A DNA stretch of 64,000 nt from Adiantum capillus-veneris (taxonomy: Eukaryota > Streptophyta > Polypodiopsida > Polypodiales > Pteridaceae). Shown one piece after another: positions 42,791 to 55,715 of this stretch (positions are counted from its first letter, which is position 1; every line of letters begins with the position of its first letter). Below the pieces are notes generated by a model, which made no database searches, was not told the origin of the DNA, and was given only the letters and a program-made list of their open reading frames with translations. The stretch is taken from assembly GCA_014529385.2 (NCBI GenBank), contig CM043947.1, positions 97,436,036 to 97,500,035 of the forward strand, given 5' to 3'. A program made the position numbers and the translations under genes.

Positions 42791-45700
42791 TTATGGACCC
42801 AACCATTTGTCCCTCAATTTCTTCTGAAAAGTAAAATCCAAGCGAAAATCATACTTCATCACCAAATCTCCTTCTTTGATCTCTTTATCTGGCAGCCTCT
42901 TATTCATTTCATCCATCCTTGTCACTACTTGTTGAAGATAATAATCACTGGCTTTCTCTCTATTCATTCGCATCAACTCTAGAGAAAGAATTCTTTCTTG
43001 CAGCTTGTCATTATGCTCACCTTGCATTTTGCACAACAACTTCAAGGCATCCAACTGCACTTGTATGGGCATAGTGTTGACACTCTATACGCAGTTCTAT
43101 AAGCCCACAAACACTTTTCCAAGTCCAAGTCCCACTCTTTAGAATGCTCTCTAGCATACTTTGATAGCGTCTTCACAATTTGACCATTACAGTTCTCAAC
43201 CAACCCATTGCATTGTGGGTAGTAAGGAGAAGAATGCCTATGCTGAATTTTCAATTTCTCCATGAGAGCAGCAACAAGTTTTCCCCTAAATCCTGGTTCA
43301 CAATCAGAAATAATAACCATAGGAGCTCCAAACCTGCAACACACTTGTTCATATAAAAAAGAGGCCACTCTTTCTGCTGTTACATCTTTTACTACTCTTG
43401 CCTCCACCCATTTTGTCAAATAGTCCACAGCCACAAGGATATAACTTTTACCATTGTTGGTCTGGCATTGGACCTACATCATCTACTCCCCATTTTGCAA
43501 ATGCATCAAAAGACATTATAGCTTTCTGAGGCTCAGCCAAAAGCTTCCGATTTGCAAACACTTGGCATTCATGGCATGACTTGCACCAAAAATAAGCATC
43601 TCTCATCATAGAGGGCCAACAGTAACCTGCTCTCAAAACACGAAAGACAACTTGATCCTTGCCTTGATGGCCTGTTTCTTCATGGAAGTGCTCCAAAATC
43701 AAATCTATCTCTTATTTGTATGACACTTTTCTCAAAATGCTACCCTTGCCATAAAGCATGAGATTCTCACATACCAATGTGTAGTTTCTTGCTTTTGCAA
43801 CTATTCTCTTACGCCGAACCTTTGACATGCCCTTTGGACATTGCCCTTTACCAAGAAATACTTCTACATCTTGCAATGATTTCCTTCCTGCATACAAGGC
43901 TTCCTTGACCTTTAAAGGAGCTACCAAGGCATTTGTCCCTACCCAACTCATCAGCTTCTTTATTCTGCTCACGAGGAACATGCTTAAACTTTATCTTCTC
44001 AAACTCATGCAAAAGCTTCTTGATGCCATAGAACCACTTCTTCAAATTGTCTTTCTTAACATTCCACAAACCAAGCAACTGATTCATGACTAACAATGCA
44101 TCCCCTTTTGCAATGACCCTCTTCAGTCCAAACTCAACACACTGCTTCAACCCAAGGAAAAGCGTGAGGTACTCGGCCTCATTGTTACTTTCTGCTTCAT
44201 CAAGATCGTAAGCTCTAGAAAAGATTACATCGCCTTTTGGGTTCTTAATGACTACTGCACCACTTGCCTTTTGAAGAAATTTCCTATATGCACCATCAAA
44301 CATCATTGTATACGCATCTGTAATATCTACTTCCTCTTCATGATCATCCTTGTCAACCCTTGGGTAAGATGGAAGCTCGCCCCCCTTATGTACGACTATG
44401 TCTGCCAAGTGAGCTTTAATAGAATGATCCACTTTAAACTCAAACTCATACTCTTGAAGCTGCAAAGTCCACTTTAAGATGCGCTTGCTAGGCTTCAAAT
44501 GTTGTACTACATCCAGAAAAAGATTCGATGTGGTGAGCACATAGAACTTTTGGGGTAACAGATAGGTTTTAAACCTTCAACAAGCAAGAACCCAGGTGAA
44601 TACCCACTGTTCCGTTTCCGTGTAGGAGAACTCGCTTATATTCTTCATCTTGCTCTCAAAATAAACTGGTTTGAAGTTCCTTCCTTGCTTTTGTAAGAGA
44701 ACCGACCCAAAAGTTACTGACCCCACACTAATAGATACATAGAAAATTAACTGCAAGTTAGGAGGACTCATTGTTGGTAAAGCACACAATACCTCCTTGA
44801 TGCCATCAAAAGCCTGTTGCATGTCTTCATTCCATTCAAACCCTTGAACTCTTTGACTCAATTTCTGGAGAGGATACACATACTGACATAGCATCTAGAA
44901 AAAACGTGACAAGTACCTGAGCTTATGCACAAATGATGCCAAATCCTTTGTGTTGCTGGGCGGATCCATAAGCAATAAAGCCTTAACTTTCTTTGGGTCA
45001 GCTTCTATTCCATTTTTGGAAACCACATGTCCTAGCAAATGGACTTTGGCATTAGCAAACTTACACTTCTTTGGGTTGAGTTGCCCACCCTCTTGTTGAA
45101 GCCTTTCAAAACTCAACCTCAACTTCTCCAAATGTGTGACCCTTGAGCTATAACACCCAATGTCATCCATGAAAACACGAATGAACTTACCCAAGTAGGG
45201 ACCAAACACTCTATTCATCCATCCTTGGAAGGTAGCATATGCATTAACCAGTCCAAAAGGAATTCTTTTGTAGGCAAAACAACCCCAAGGAGTAATGAAG
45301 GTCGTCTTCAATCGCTATCAAGATCTGAAAGTAGCCAGAAAATCCATCCATGATTGAGTAACGTTCATGACCTGCAACCTGATTGAGGATTTCATCTAGA
45401 AAGGGTAGTGGATAATAATTCCTTTTTGTGGCAGCATTCAAAGGTTTGAAATTGACACATATCCTAAATCTTCCGTTCTTCTTGGGCACAATGACAACTG
45501 GAGAGACCCATTCAGACTCCTCCACTAGAAAGATGAAATCTGCTTCCAAAAGCTTCGTCACCTCTTCATGAAGTGCCTTCTCATGAATGACCCCCAATCT
45601 CCTAAGCTTTTGAACCTTTGGCTTGGCACCTTCTTTTAGATTGATTCTATGCTCGACTCCTTTAGCTCCTTGCAACTCTGTATATTCAGTGGCGAATAGC

Positions 45701-47264
45701 TTTGGAAACTCTGTAAACATGTCTTCATACTCATTTTTTTCTTTTTCTGTCAAGTCCTCTCCTAGCATGCTCCTTACATTCACTTTGGGAGGCTCTACAA
45801 TTGCTTTTGGACTATCCTTCTCCTCCTTGACCTTCACATCATGCATCGATGCTTCCTTTTTAACACTTATCCCAAAAAGATCATAACATAATTGCATCAA
45901 GCCTTCCTCTACACTTTCTTCTGATGATGTAGACGAAGCATCACTATCGTATGATGTGGTTTCCGTCGAATCTGTATCTTGCATCTCCACTAGGGGCTGT
46001 GTACGGCTCTCATGTGTCTTCATGTTGTAGACAATGGTCCTTCCTTTCTCTTTGTCAGGGATGGTGATCAAGCCCGTGCCCCAATCCTTCTTAGCACCAA
46101 GGGTTTAACGTTCAAAGATATAAAGATCCACTGCCTCCTCAATTTAACGTTCAAAGCCACCAATTGACCAAAAGATATATTTGCCTTTTGATTTCGTATG
46201 TCTTCGACAATATCATAGTCTTCAACACCTTGGCCAAGGAGGTAGTCCTTTGGACCAATTTTCCTTCTTCTCCGCCTCTTACTACTTTCTGGTTTGTCTT
46301 CTACCTTAGCCTTTCCTTTCCTTGCTCTTGTTTCCCTCTCTTCTTTTGTCTCTTTCTCCCTATCATGCCTAGCTCTCTTATTGGCCAAAACATCCACATC
46401 TTGATGCTCAAGGGTAATGATGTTGATAGCCCTACCTTCTCCATTTGCAGGCAACGGTTGCGGTTGTTGTTGCGGCGGCGGTGCTTCTAGTGCCCGTTCT
46501 TGATGATTCTCTTCTATTCTTCCTCGACCACGTCCATATAGGGGGTATATCCCTCCTCTCTCCCTTGGTGGTTCAGGAAAATCAGGGGTGTAGTGACCCT
46601 CTTCATCACAATTGTAGCATCTTCCTTATAGCCTTCGTCCCCTACCTCTCCCAGCTGGCTGCACTTCTCTTTGGTTTCTATTCATTATGTTAATTCTTAA
46701 TTCTTGCAATTGACCGGCAAGATTATGTAGAACCCGGGCCGTAGCAGGATCTGGATCTTGAACCACTCGCTCCACTCTATCATCCGTTGTCATAGGGACC
46801 ATTGGTTGCACCACAACTGGCTCAGCGTGTGTCATGCCTTGCTCCCATCTTCTCTTGATCTTCTTGCTCTTGGCCTCGGAAATTTCCACAGCTCTTTCAA
46901 ATGTAGCAGGCTCATCTTGATCGACCTTCTCCCTTACACTTGGATAGAGACAATCCATAAACTGACGCACTTTAAAGAAATCCCTTGGAGGTACTTGGGA
47001 TGCCGCATCTAATTGAACCCAAAGCCCTTTGAAGTGTTGCAAAAACTCTTTAAAGTTAGCATGAACATCTTGCTGCAAACCTCTCAATTTTGTCGTCGCT
47101 TCTGTTGCGGTTAGTTTCTTCCCAAACCTGTCAAAAATTGCCAGCTTCACCTGCTCCGATGTCTGCTTTTTGTCTTTCTCTAAACCTTCAAACCACTCGC
47201 GAGCTTCTCCTTTGAGCGCAAGAGGAAATACATGAAGCTTTGCTTCATCATTCACAATGTGCAT
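42791..47264 (-). pseudogene. gag-pol: Tat-3 gag-pol, protease deleted, frameshifted
   Basis: Gag (46626-47264) has GEAREWFEGLEKDKK and LRGLQQDVHANFKEFLQHF, then a TAA at 46626. In the same frame follows a zinc knuckle CYNCDEEGHYTPDF in which the last Cys is Phe, and a Glu/Arg-rich linker. The protease is missing: sequence passes from VKLRRQW to GLITIPDKEKGRTIVYN (see findings). RT N-half is at 45244-46071 (EEVTKLLEADF, EWVSPVV), C-half at 44895-45311 (FMDD), RNase H at 44577-44894, second RNase H at 43848-44450 (MFDGAYRK, SNNEAEY), integrase zinc region at 43448-43702 (HEETGHQG, CKSCHECQ) and core at 43042-43434 (AVDYLTKW, ISDCEPGF, NGLVENCNG). Each piece sits in a shifted frame, so it is dead. 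Confidence 0.9.
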
Positions 47265-47490
47265 GCCAAGCGTATGCCATTCGAAGTCCGCAATCTAGTC
47301 CTTCACATCCTCCTTCCCTGTAAACACTGGCCGACTATACGCCATCCCTTTGAAGTTGCTTCTCCCTTGCGTGAGTAATTCCACAAAATTTGAAGTCTTG
47401 CACCTCAACCAAACCACCAATTTTCTTCAATGAAGCTCGAACTTCACAGTAAAACCGCTTCACCTGGGTGCACAACCGGCAAATTTCCGC

Positions 47491-47508
47491 TCCCCAGCAG
47501 GATCGCCA
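47491..47508 (-). promoter_or_regulatory. Tat-3 primer-binding site
   Basis: Minus-strand TGGCGATCCTGCTGGGGA, five bases after the LTR end. It resembles the tRNA-Asp site TGGCGCCGTTGCCGGGGA with substitutions in the middle. Confidence 0.6.
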
Positions 47509-47513
47509 AAGGA

Positions 47514-48720
47514 TGATGGAGCAAAAGATGTCGTGCGCACACTCACACACCCAGACTACTCAACACAACACAAGGAATTTACTCGAATTCCTCAACTCAC
47601 TCACTACCACTCAAAAGCTCCCTAAAAACTCTACCCACAAGCTCAATTCAAACTCCAAACGCCTCGACCTACAAGCCCTTGCCTGCCCGCAGACACTACA
47701 AGGTGAGTCGAGGTGATCAACACTTGAAATCACGCTTGATGGTGACCAAAATATACAAGAAAAACCATCAAAAAACCAAAATCTCCAGCCACAAAAGGCC
47801 ACTCTCAAACCATTGCAAAAGCTTCACCAAACTCCTCTCTGTTGGACTCTTTGGAGTAACGCCAACCCTAATGGCACCGATACAGGGTCACATAGTCTTG
47901 CAGAAAGCCGCACCTTCTTCCCTCAATTCCTTGCAAACACACATCCATGGAAACCTTAGAACTTACATAGACTCTCCCAAGTGCAAAATTGAAGAGAGAA
48001 AGCTCTCATTCACTCCTCCCTACACTTGAAAACAGGACGAGAATGCAACGGGACTGCACTAGAGCACCTGTTGGAACCCTGCTTCCTCCCACACACAGAG
48101 GGGTGAAAGTGTTGATATTTCTCTTCCAAAGTCTTACCTCAGCCTGGACCATCACAGCACCGTGAGGGATGTGGCAATTTGAAGCCATTTCACACCTTGT
48201 TTGACCATTTTTTGGCCTTTTTTGGCCCAGTTTTGACCCCTGGCCGGCATTTTTCGAAGGAAAAACCCCAAACGGAGTCCAAAATTCACCAAATTTTTCA
48301 CGCTTGATCCTCGATACCCAAAGCACATTTCCACATCCCCACATTCCAATTTTTGACCACTTCTAGGGCGAGCACGTATCACCGCAGATCAGGCGCCGCA
48401 AATAGACAGTTACCGCATGTGCCAAACTTCTCGAGCGGGATGAGAGTACCTACACTTGTCACTTGCATTATTTACATTCTAGAAAGCTCAAACACATTAT
48501 CTAGAGCCAAAGAAAACCACCTAGAACCATATCCAAGGCCCCGATACCCTATCCAGGCATGTACGTATGCTCGACTGTCGACACGCAAGCACGCAGATTT
48601 ACAATGTGCACACGTTGCACCTTTTTTCGAACTTGGAACCACTTTGCAAAGCTCCCAAATTTTTGTACATATGACCATGGATATAAACGCTACTTTGTAC
48701 ACGCCAAAAGCGGTCTATCA
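47514..48720 (-). repeat. Tat-3 5' LTR
   Basis: Second copy of 41391-42614; the short frames inside it are duplicated LTR sequence. Confidence 0.9.
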
Positions 48721-50103
48721 CCGTTTTTTGACTTTTGGAGTGCTTTTCGGCGATGAAATTTCTTGATGTTGTCTCCATAGCTTCACGGTCTCTTGGGGAT
48801 CCTTGCCATATGGTTTTTGTTGACTTTGGCTTCACCGGAGCTCCGTTTGGCAATTTTTCGCTCTAGAAGCACCTGTGGTTGTGTTTTCATGTCTTCGATG
48901 ACTTGTGGTGGTCTACCACCATAGGACTTGGTTGTTAATGGTCTAGGAAATCGGCTCGTGAAATTTGGTGGCAAACGGACATGCGGTTTGGCCGTGAGAC
49001 CTATTTGACGTTTTGTGTGTCTGATGCCGTTTCTGAAGTTTAGTGCCGCTTTGGGTCACCTTATGGCCACGTGGGATATATAGACTTGTTGAGCCATGTC
49101 GAGATGCTCCTACCCATGAGTTTTGGTAGCATTTGGGCGCCTTTCCACCGATTTCCCATTTGGTGGCCTCTTGCGGGGCTCTAGGAATTAGGGTTTTTCC
49201 AAATGGTTTTCTACTGCCTTTGGTCATCCAAAAGTGGTCTCCTATGCTGGTGTAAGCCACCGATGAAGTCTCATTGCTTTTGGGTTATCCGTTAGGTGGT
49301 CACTTCTACCTGTAGGTCTCTACTGCCCTCTTCCCGTGCGAACCCTACGCTAGTTTTCGCGACAAAACAACAAACATGCGCGAAAAGCTCAAGGTGGTGA
49401 GCCTACTTCTCATGTTTGGAGCCTGTGGGGTGGTCGTGTGCGTCGTAGAAGCTGCTAGAAGTCCCGTTCGCTCTAGGTGGTAGGAGCTCTCTCTCAAAAG
49501 TCAATAGTAGAAATGAGCTTAAAATGAAGTGAAAAATCCTTATAATGGGGGTCCCCGAACCACTTTCCATGAAATTTGACATGTGCTCCCAACTTCTTGC
49601 GAGATGCAGTTTAGGCTCAAAAATTTATCGATTTGGACTCCATTTTCCGAGTTTCCGAGAAATTTGACGTTTCGGTCAAAATCTGGCCAAAACACGCTTT
49701 CCGCTTCATTCACATAATTGCACCCCCATTGTACCATAGGTTGTCCTATAGTCACTGATCATCCCCATATTTTTTGTTTTTCATTACGACCGTTTTTTAC
49801 CTGCTTTTTGTATTTTTGAAGTTTTTTTGCCAAAAATTAGTAAAATTAAAAAGAAAATAGCAAATTAAACCGAAAAAATCCACAAAAATCATAATAAATA
49901 AAAACATCATCGCAAAACACTATATACACTCACATGCAATTTTTATGCCCGGATTTTTTCGTTCTTTCAATATTTTGTTCAAAAAATGGCATTTAGTTAT
50001 GTACACACACCTAGGGGCTTGATTTGGCGTTTGGCCCCATATACTTGTCTATTCATGCTGTATGAGGGCATATGTACTTAGATTAGTTCAGAAAATTTTA
50101 CAA
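48721..50103. other. Non-coding DNA between Tat-3 and element F
   Basis: No gag, pol or repeat of this window is recognised. It probably belongs to the interior of element F or of the array-bearing element, downstream of gag on the minus strand. Frames at 48783-49260 lack family features. The part around 49800-50000 is AT-rich. Confidence 0.4.
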
Positions 50104-53100
50104 TCAAACGACAACCCTTAAAAATAGTCGAAAAACATGCCCTTTTGCTCTTTCTGCCATTGGGTCCGCATTTGAGAATGCCTCCCCCCCTCCTAGCCGG
50201 AGTCCTCCTGTACGACAAGGTATCGCCTCGGTGTATGTGCCATGCTTGGTTTTAAAAAATCGTGCTAATGTTGTGGCCCTATATGATGCATACTCGGTCA
50301 ATGCATGGAAAAAATTAATGCGGTGCAAGAGGAGGTAATAAGCAAGATGGTAACTCACCCTGTTAGCTTCATTGGCATCACGGATTTGCTTCCACAGGTC
50401 ATCTAGACCGTTACAATCCTTACCCATTTCTACCAATGTTTTAGGTTGGAACCCCTCACCTGTCTCATCTGTTGTATTTGTCACTATGATAATCCCTCCC
50501 CTAGACTCAGAGGCATTTGTGAGTCTTTCCTTCGTTTCTACTTGTTTCTCTAAAGTTGGTTCGATAGGGGTTCGAGCTCGTACTTCATGCCAACTTGCAG
50601 GTTTACCAAGTAGGTTTTCTATCAAAGATTGGGCTTTTTCAATCATCTTTCGACACATTTTCAACCTCTATTTTTTATTTCAGCATATGGATAAGTCATC
50701 CATCTTTGCTCTTGGGTTTGGTTTTTTTTTAGTCTGGCTTCGTAAGCTTTTAAAAGTGTGTCTAACTGCTCATTTACCTTTTCTTCCAACACTGATCCTC
50801 CTGATCCTGCACTTTTGGGTTCTGTTATTTCCTTGGGTGCTATGGTTGCCGCAGTGTTTGAGCTTAGGCTAGCTAGATCCTCTAACCGCTCTAATCTATC
50901 CTTTGTGTGTTTTAACTCCTCGGATAGAGCCGTTTGCTCTCGTTCTCTCCTGGCTTTCATACGCGCCTTTCTAGTTTTCCAAGTGCTTCTCTGATTTTTC
51001 ATTTCTGAACTTGGGGCATCGGTTTTTGGCTCTTCAATTATGGGTTCGTTCGTCATTCTTTGAGCTTGGGCTCGTGTCACTGCCTGAATAGGTATTATTG
51101 TCTCGTTTTTTGACCCTCCACTGGAAGGCACTGCTTCCAGCATGTTCAAGGTAGTTTTTGCTCCTTTGCTCAGGTTCCAAGGACAATCAGGAATCAAATG
51201 AGTAACTCCACACTCGGTGTAATATGCCTTGACTCTAATGATTTCATCATGAGGACAGTCTCTTAGCCAATGGTCTCCACCACACTTGTAGCAGGGTCCC
51301 TTAGGCTGCTGAGGTGCTCCTTGAGCTCCTCTTTGTTGGTATGCATGTCTCTGCCCTCCCATGCCTCCATTGGCTATGAACAACAATGTTCGTTCATCCA
51401 AGCTATATATTCCTTCTCCTGTTGCCTGTGCAGCTGTTGGTGGTCCTGTAGTTCCTATCATGCTCCATGATTTTGAAGTTGGGGGTTCTTCCGGTGGATA
51501 ATAGGCAGAATTTGAAGCATATCCATTGGGATCTTCATAATATGCATGCATAGGCACCAAAGCCTTCTCTTCTGGTTCAATTACTGTTGGTGTGTATCTT
51601 ATGCCGACTAGTCGTAATCCTGGTTGGGGTGGTTGTTGCCCCATCACTGGTTGTAGTTTTTCTACAGCTACAGGTCCTGGTAGGTTGCCTACTTGATACC
51701 TAAGCATCGGTGGAAGTTGAGGAGATGCTACCTGAGCGTGGTTGTTGCCCCAACACTGGTTGTGGTCTTTCTATAGCTACAGGTCCTGGTAGGTTACCTG
51801 CTTGATACCTAGGCATCGGTGGAAGTTGAGGAGATGCTACCTGAGTGTGGGGAGTATAAGGTCGTTCTCTCACATATCCTTTTTTATAATAACATTCCTC
51901 CGTCCCATGGTTTGTCCCTTTTTGTTCAATAGCACACCACTTTGGTTGTTTAGTCTGAGGTTTGGCGTACAGGTTAGTCTTTTTTAGCACTTCCTCTACA
52001 AGCTGCTCCTGGCTTACAGCTACCTCTCCTTTCAGTGCCCTCTTAGAGGACTTGCTTCCACTTTGTTGTGAGGATGAATCGTCATCAAGATCTTTGAATT
52101 CACCCTCCTTGTAGACTGCACAATTGTCTACAAGGTAAAGAGCCTCCTTAGTTAACTCGTTTAACGTCGTGCTCCTCTTCATATGTTAGTCCTTCTGGAG
52201 ATCTGCATTCCTTAGTCCTTGGATAAATATAAGCATAAGTCTGGACTGAGTTGGTAGTTCTTCCACAGGGCAGAACTTAACATATCTTTTTGGTCGTAGG
52301 ACTGCCTTTTGCACAGACTCCCCTTCTTTCTGTTTGAATTTATGGATTTGTGAGACAGTATTATGAGCTATCCCCCTTTGTGAGAATTCCTCAATAAACT
52401 CATCAAATACCTCCTCCATAGACTCAAAGTCTCTACGCTCCATAGAGTCAAACCAAGTAGCAGCATCCTCTTCTAGGGTTAGTCCAAACCCTGCAAATTG
52501 GGTAGGGAAGTCTAACACCTCTTCATCTCTAATTATACGCACAAAGGCTGCTACATGATCTCTAGGATCTCTGTTTCCCGTGTATTTCTTGTTTACGCAT
52601 TTTTGCACTTGAGAAGGTCTAATTCTGCGATGGTCTACAAATTTCATCATTGGATCTCCTCGTCCCAATCTATATACCTCGTCTGGTCTTCTGTAGTGGG
52701 CGAGTTCCTCTCCCAATGGTGCTCCTAAGCCATAATTTCTAACAGTTCTTGCGAGAGATGGTTCATCTCTTCAAACTCGTTCTATGGGTGGTCTTCCAGG
52801 CTCTATTGACCCGTGAGTTTTTGGCTTACTCTCGCCTTGATATCGTGAATAGAGTGGTGGTTCTTGTAAATCCCTTAGCCCTTGTGCATCTTGATAACCA
52901 TCTCGGTTTCGGTCTTGTTCTAATGTTGCACTCTATCGAATCCATGCCTGCAATGATTGGTTGGGTTGGTGGTTGGTTTTGGTAGTTGAACGTCTGTTGT
53001 CGGGTTGAATGTGAGGTCGCGTCGTACTCTTTTGAAAATGGATTTGTCGACTTGCTAGGGGTGTATGTGGCTCTTGGCATTTCTTCGGGGGCATATGTTG

Positions 53101-53899
53101 ATGCTTCTGGAACTGTTGCCTTTTCTACCTCCTCTAGGAGAATACGTTTGTATTCTTGCCCGTACCTATCAACAAAAACGATATCCTTCCCCATAGCAAT
53201 TTCATAAGAGAATAAGTAAAGAGCCTTGTCTTTGCTTAATTCGTTTGGGTAGGGTTCTTTGCATCGGAAGTAAGAGACTATTCCCTTGCTCTCATGCTTG
53301 TAAATTCCCACATTCTCATTATGAGTAGAGACCTTGGTTGTTTACTTATCATACATAAAAAGCACTCCAAGTCGATCAATGTTTGGAGGTGGTTCTTGAG
53401 TTTCTGAAACCATTTTTCCTTTCGCCATGTTATCTCCATATCTATTGTAATCCTCAGGGTTACTAACTATCAGATAGTGGTTCCCCTTTTCGTCTTGGAA
53501 TCTATCTCCACCATAATAGACTCGAATTATTTCCAGTCTCTGAGCAGGTCTTTCCTCAATACAAATACACTTGCGCCCTCGATAGTCAGAAAAAACTAGG
53601 GCTCCCCTCGAGTTTGTTCCTTCTAAGAAGATTATAGTGAACTTGGAATTGTTCAAAGGATTTAGGGAGGTGCTTCCTCCTGGCATTGGTCCTTCATAGG
53701 TGAAATATCCTGGCTGTTGACTACCCATCATGAAGAAGGACTTATCTGATGAAGTGTTAGTATCACTACCCTCCTCAATAATTGGTGCTAGTGGATCTAG
53801 CCTTGCCTGAGTTACACTCTCCTCGGTGGACACTAAGCTACCTTGGTCACCTGCCACCTTTTGGTCTCTAAAAATGTGTCTCCCTGATCTTAAATTCAT
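50104..53899 (-). pseudogene. gag: Element F gag with long N-terminal module, no pol
   Basis: The N-terminus (53342-53899) starts MNLRSGRHIF and is rich in Gly/Ser and acidic residues. TAA at 53342 is followed in frame by a second module (FRCKEPYPNELSKDKAL). After a frame change comes the gag core (52186-52716: YTGNRDPRDHVAAFVR, WFDSMERRDFESMEEVF, LMLIFIQGLRNADL), an in-frame TAA, then KRSTTLNELTKEAL and a Pro-rich part with two CX2CX3HX4C-type knuckles at about 51170-51300 (CYKCGGDHWLRDC; in the second the first Cys is Tyr). A 109-bp duplication causes a frame change near 51705. After the stop at 50661 an overlapping frame adds 186 codons of unknown nature. No protease, RT or integrase follows before Tat-3. 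Confidence 0.8.
51631..51848 (-). repeat. 109-bp tandem duplication in element F gag
   Basis: Two adjacent copies begin ggttgttgccc and include TGGTAGGTTGCCT/TGGTAGGTTACCT. 109 is not a multiple of three, so it shifts the frame between the two gag pieces. Confidence 0.85.
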
Positions 53900-55690
53900 T
53901 AAACTTAGAAATGAAACTTAACACAATCCAACCACTCACTTGGCAAAGGATTAGTTTCTGCACAACTTCTTGCTTTGCCATAGAATATACTTGTACACAA
54001 GCGTTTAATTTTGGCAATCGAATCAAAGCATTTAACTGCTAGAGGTGGTCTTAGTAATGATTGGCATAATTGGAGAGTTAACCTCAACCACTAATGTATT
54101 TTATACACTTTTGATGTTCTGGATTAGATATGCTAATCTGGAACTGTACTTCCCTCAGATGTTGGTCAATTTACATGGAAAGTCTTAATTCCGTCTTTGC
54201 TCTGTCCAAAAAGTCAAACAAGGTCCAAATTCACTTCTAAAAGAAGTTCTGGAACTCTTAAGTCAATTGGAACATCACTGTATGTCCTCAGTCAAGTTTT
54301 CTCTTCACTAAGCCCCAGTAGACATCCTACACGTAGGATGTCTCCTGCTCTGTTTTGCCTGGATTTTTGCACTATGGATTCCCTTTGATGTGTTGAGTCC
54401 ACAGCTATTTTTACTTTTTGATTTGGACACCTATAAACTGGTCAATGGATCAGAAATCTGTTCCAGCAACCTGATATTGGTCTGACCAGTCAAATCAACT
54501 CCAATTTGGACCAAAATTGACTAGGAGGCTTGTCTCAGGCTATACAACACCCTGCTATGCCTATGTCAGCTTTTGGCTTCTAATTCATGCATTAGACATT
54601 CTACGTGTAGCATGTCTAACTGATAAAAATTGCTTCAAATGCAAAGCACAAACTCCTCTTGAGATGCTGATCACTTTGGTATGCTCAAATCTGGGTTTGG
54701 AGTGCCAAATCACACAAAACACATCCTACGTGTAGGATATCTTTTTGGCTTGTTTGACCCCAGACTTGAGCCACAGCTTCCCCTTGATGTCAGGAACCCA
54801 ATGCTATGCTTAGATTTTGGTTTGGATTTCAAAAGACCCCAATTTTAGCTGTTCTAGCCCTTTTCAGTCAAAGATGCTAAAGTCTGCTTAGAACCCAATT
54901 TTCTCACCCAATTGAGAGGAAACCCTTCTCAGGCACTCAATAAATCATGCAGATCATGCCTATGCAGCCATCCTATGGTTTTGGTCTTAAAATAATGTCT
55001 TGGCACTGTTTGGGTAGGATGTTTGGCAATTTCTGTCTATCTGACCTTATCCTATCAAGATATGGTCAAATTTTCACTTTCCAGGTGAAATATAGGGTAA
55101 AACATACCTTTTGAACACACTGGTCAACTCAAAATTTCAAATTTCCACCAGATCAGCCTGTAGACATCCTACACGTAGGATGTCTCCTGACTTAAAATTT
55201 ATTTTTTTCATGATAGAAATGATCATGATGCTCTGCAGCTCTATCAGAAACACTCATAGCAAATTTTGAACTTCACTTCAGCTTTCAAACACTCTTTTGC
55301 GTCTTTTACAACCTTGTGATGAACCTAACAGTAAGTATAACATGCATGAAGTGCTCTAGATCATGAATCATGATGTCCTACTTACCCTACTCCTACTCAT
55401 CATGTGAAATGGTGATATTGGTGTTTCGGTTGCTTCCTGGCCTCTCCGGACTCTCAAGCTCTCCTTTCACCGATTCTACCACTCCAAATTCTACTCATCA
55501 ACTCAACTAGGGCCTAAAAACTATCTAAGTCTACCTAAGTCGAAGGATCTAGGCCAGACACACGCTCCCTAGACTCCCTCTAAGACCTAGAGAGTCCTCC
55601 ACCCTTTGATCCTATCTAAATGTAAAACGAGACTCTCGCAAGCCAGAGGATTCGTATCCTCAAGGACTAGTCTCGGTCACCTACCTAGGG
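53900..55690. repeat. Palindrome array 2, in the leader of element F
   Basis: The same 24-bp palindrome family as array 1 appears at 54320, 54594, 54719 and 55162, each with one to three changes. Intervals are 274, 125 and 443 bp; a half copy (taggatgt) lies near 55015. Related intervening sequence recurs, for example a TTTTGATTTGGA or TTTTGGTTTGGA phrase. The array lies between the primer site and the gag start, so it is transcribed leader. No coding frame is supported. Confidence 0.8.
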
Positions 55691-55714
55691 TTTTCTTCCC
55701 CGGTAGTGGCGCCA
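55691..55714 (-). promoter_or_regulatory. Element F primer-binding site, tRNA-Asp type
   Basis: Minus-strand TGGCGCCACTACCGGGGA starts one base after the LTR end and matches the tRNA-Asp complement at all but about four central positions. Confidence 0.8.
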
Positions 55715-55715
55715 A

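Larger units (their letters stand above)
41391..48720 (-). mobile_element. Tat-3: decayed Tat-lineage element without protease
   Basis: LTRs 41391-42614 and 47514-48720 (about 5% different by eye), primer site at 47491-47508, polypurine tract at 42615-42632. Flanks give CTGT (41387-41390) and CCGT (48721-48724), a 4-bp duplication with one change, matching the 4-bp habit of Tat-1 and Tat-2. Interior encodes gag, RT, both RNases H and integrase with many breaks; the protease region is deleted. It is inserted in the palindrome-array DNA. Confidence 0.9.
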
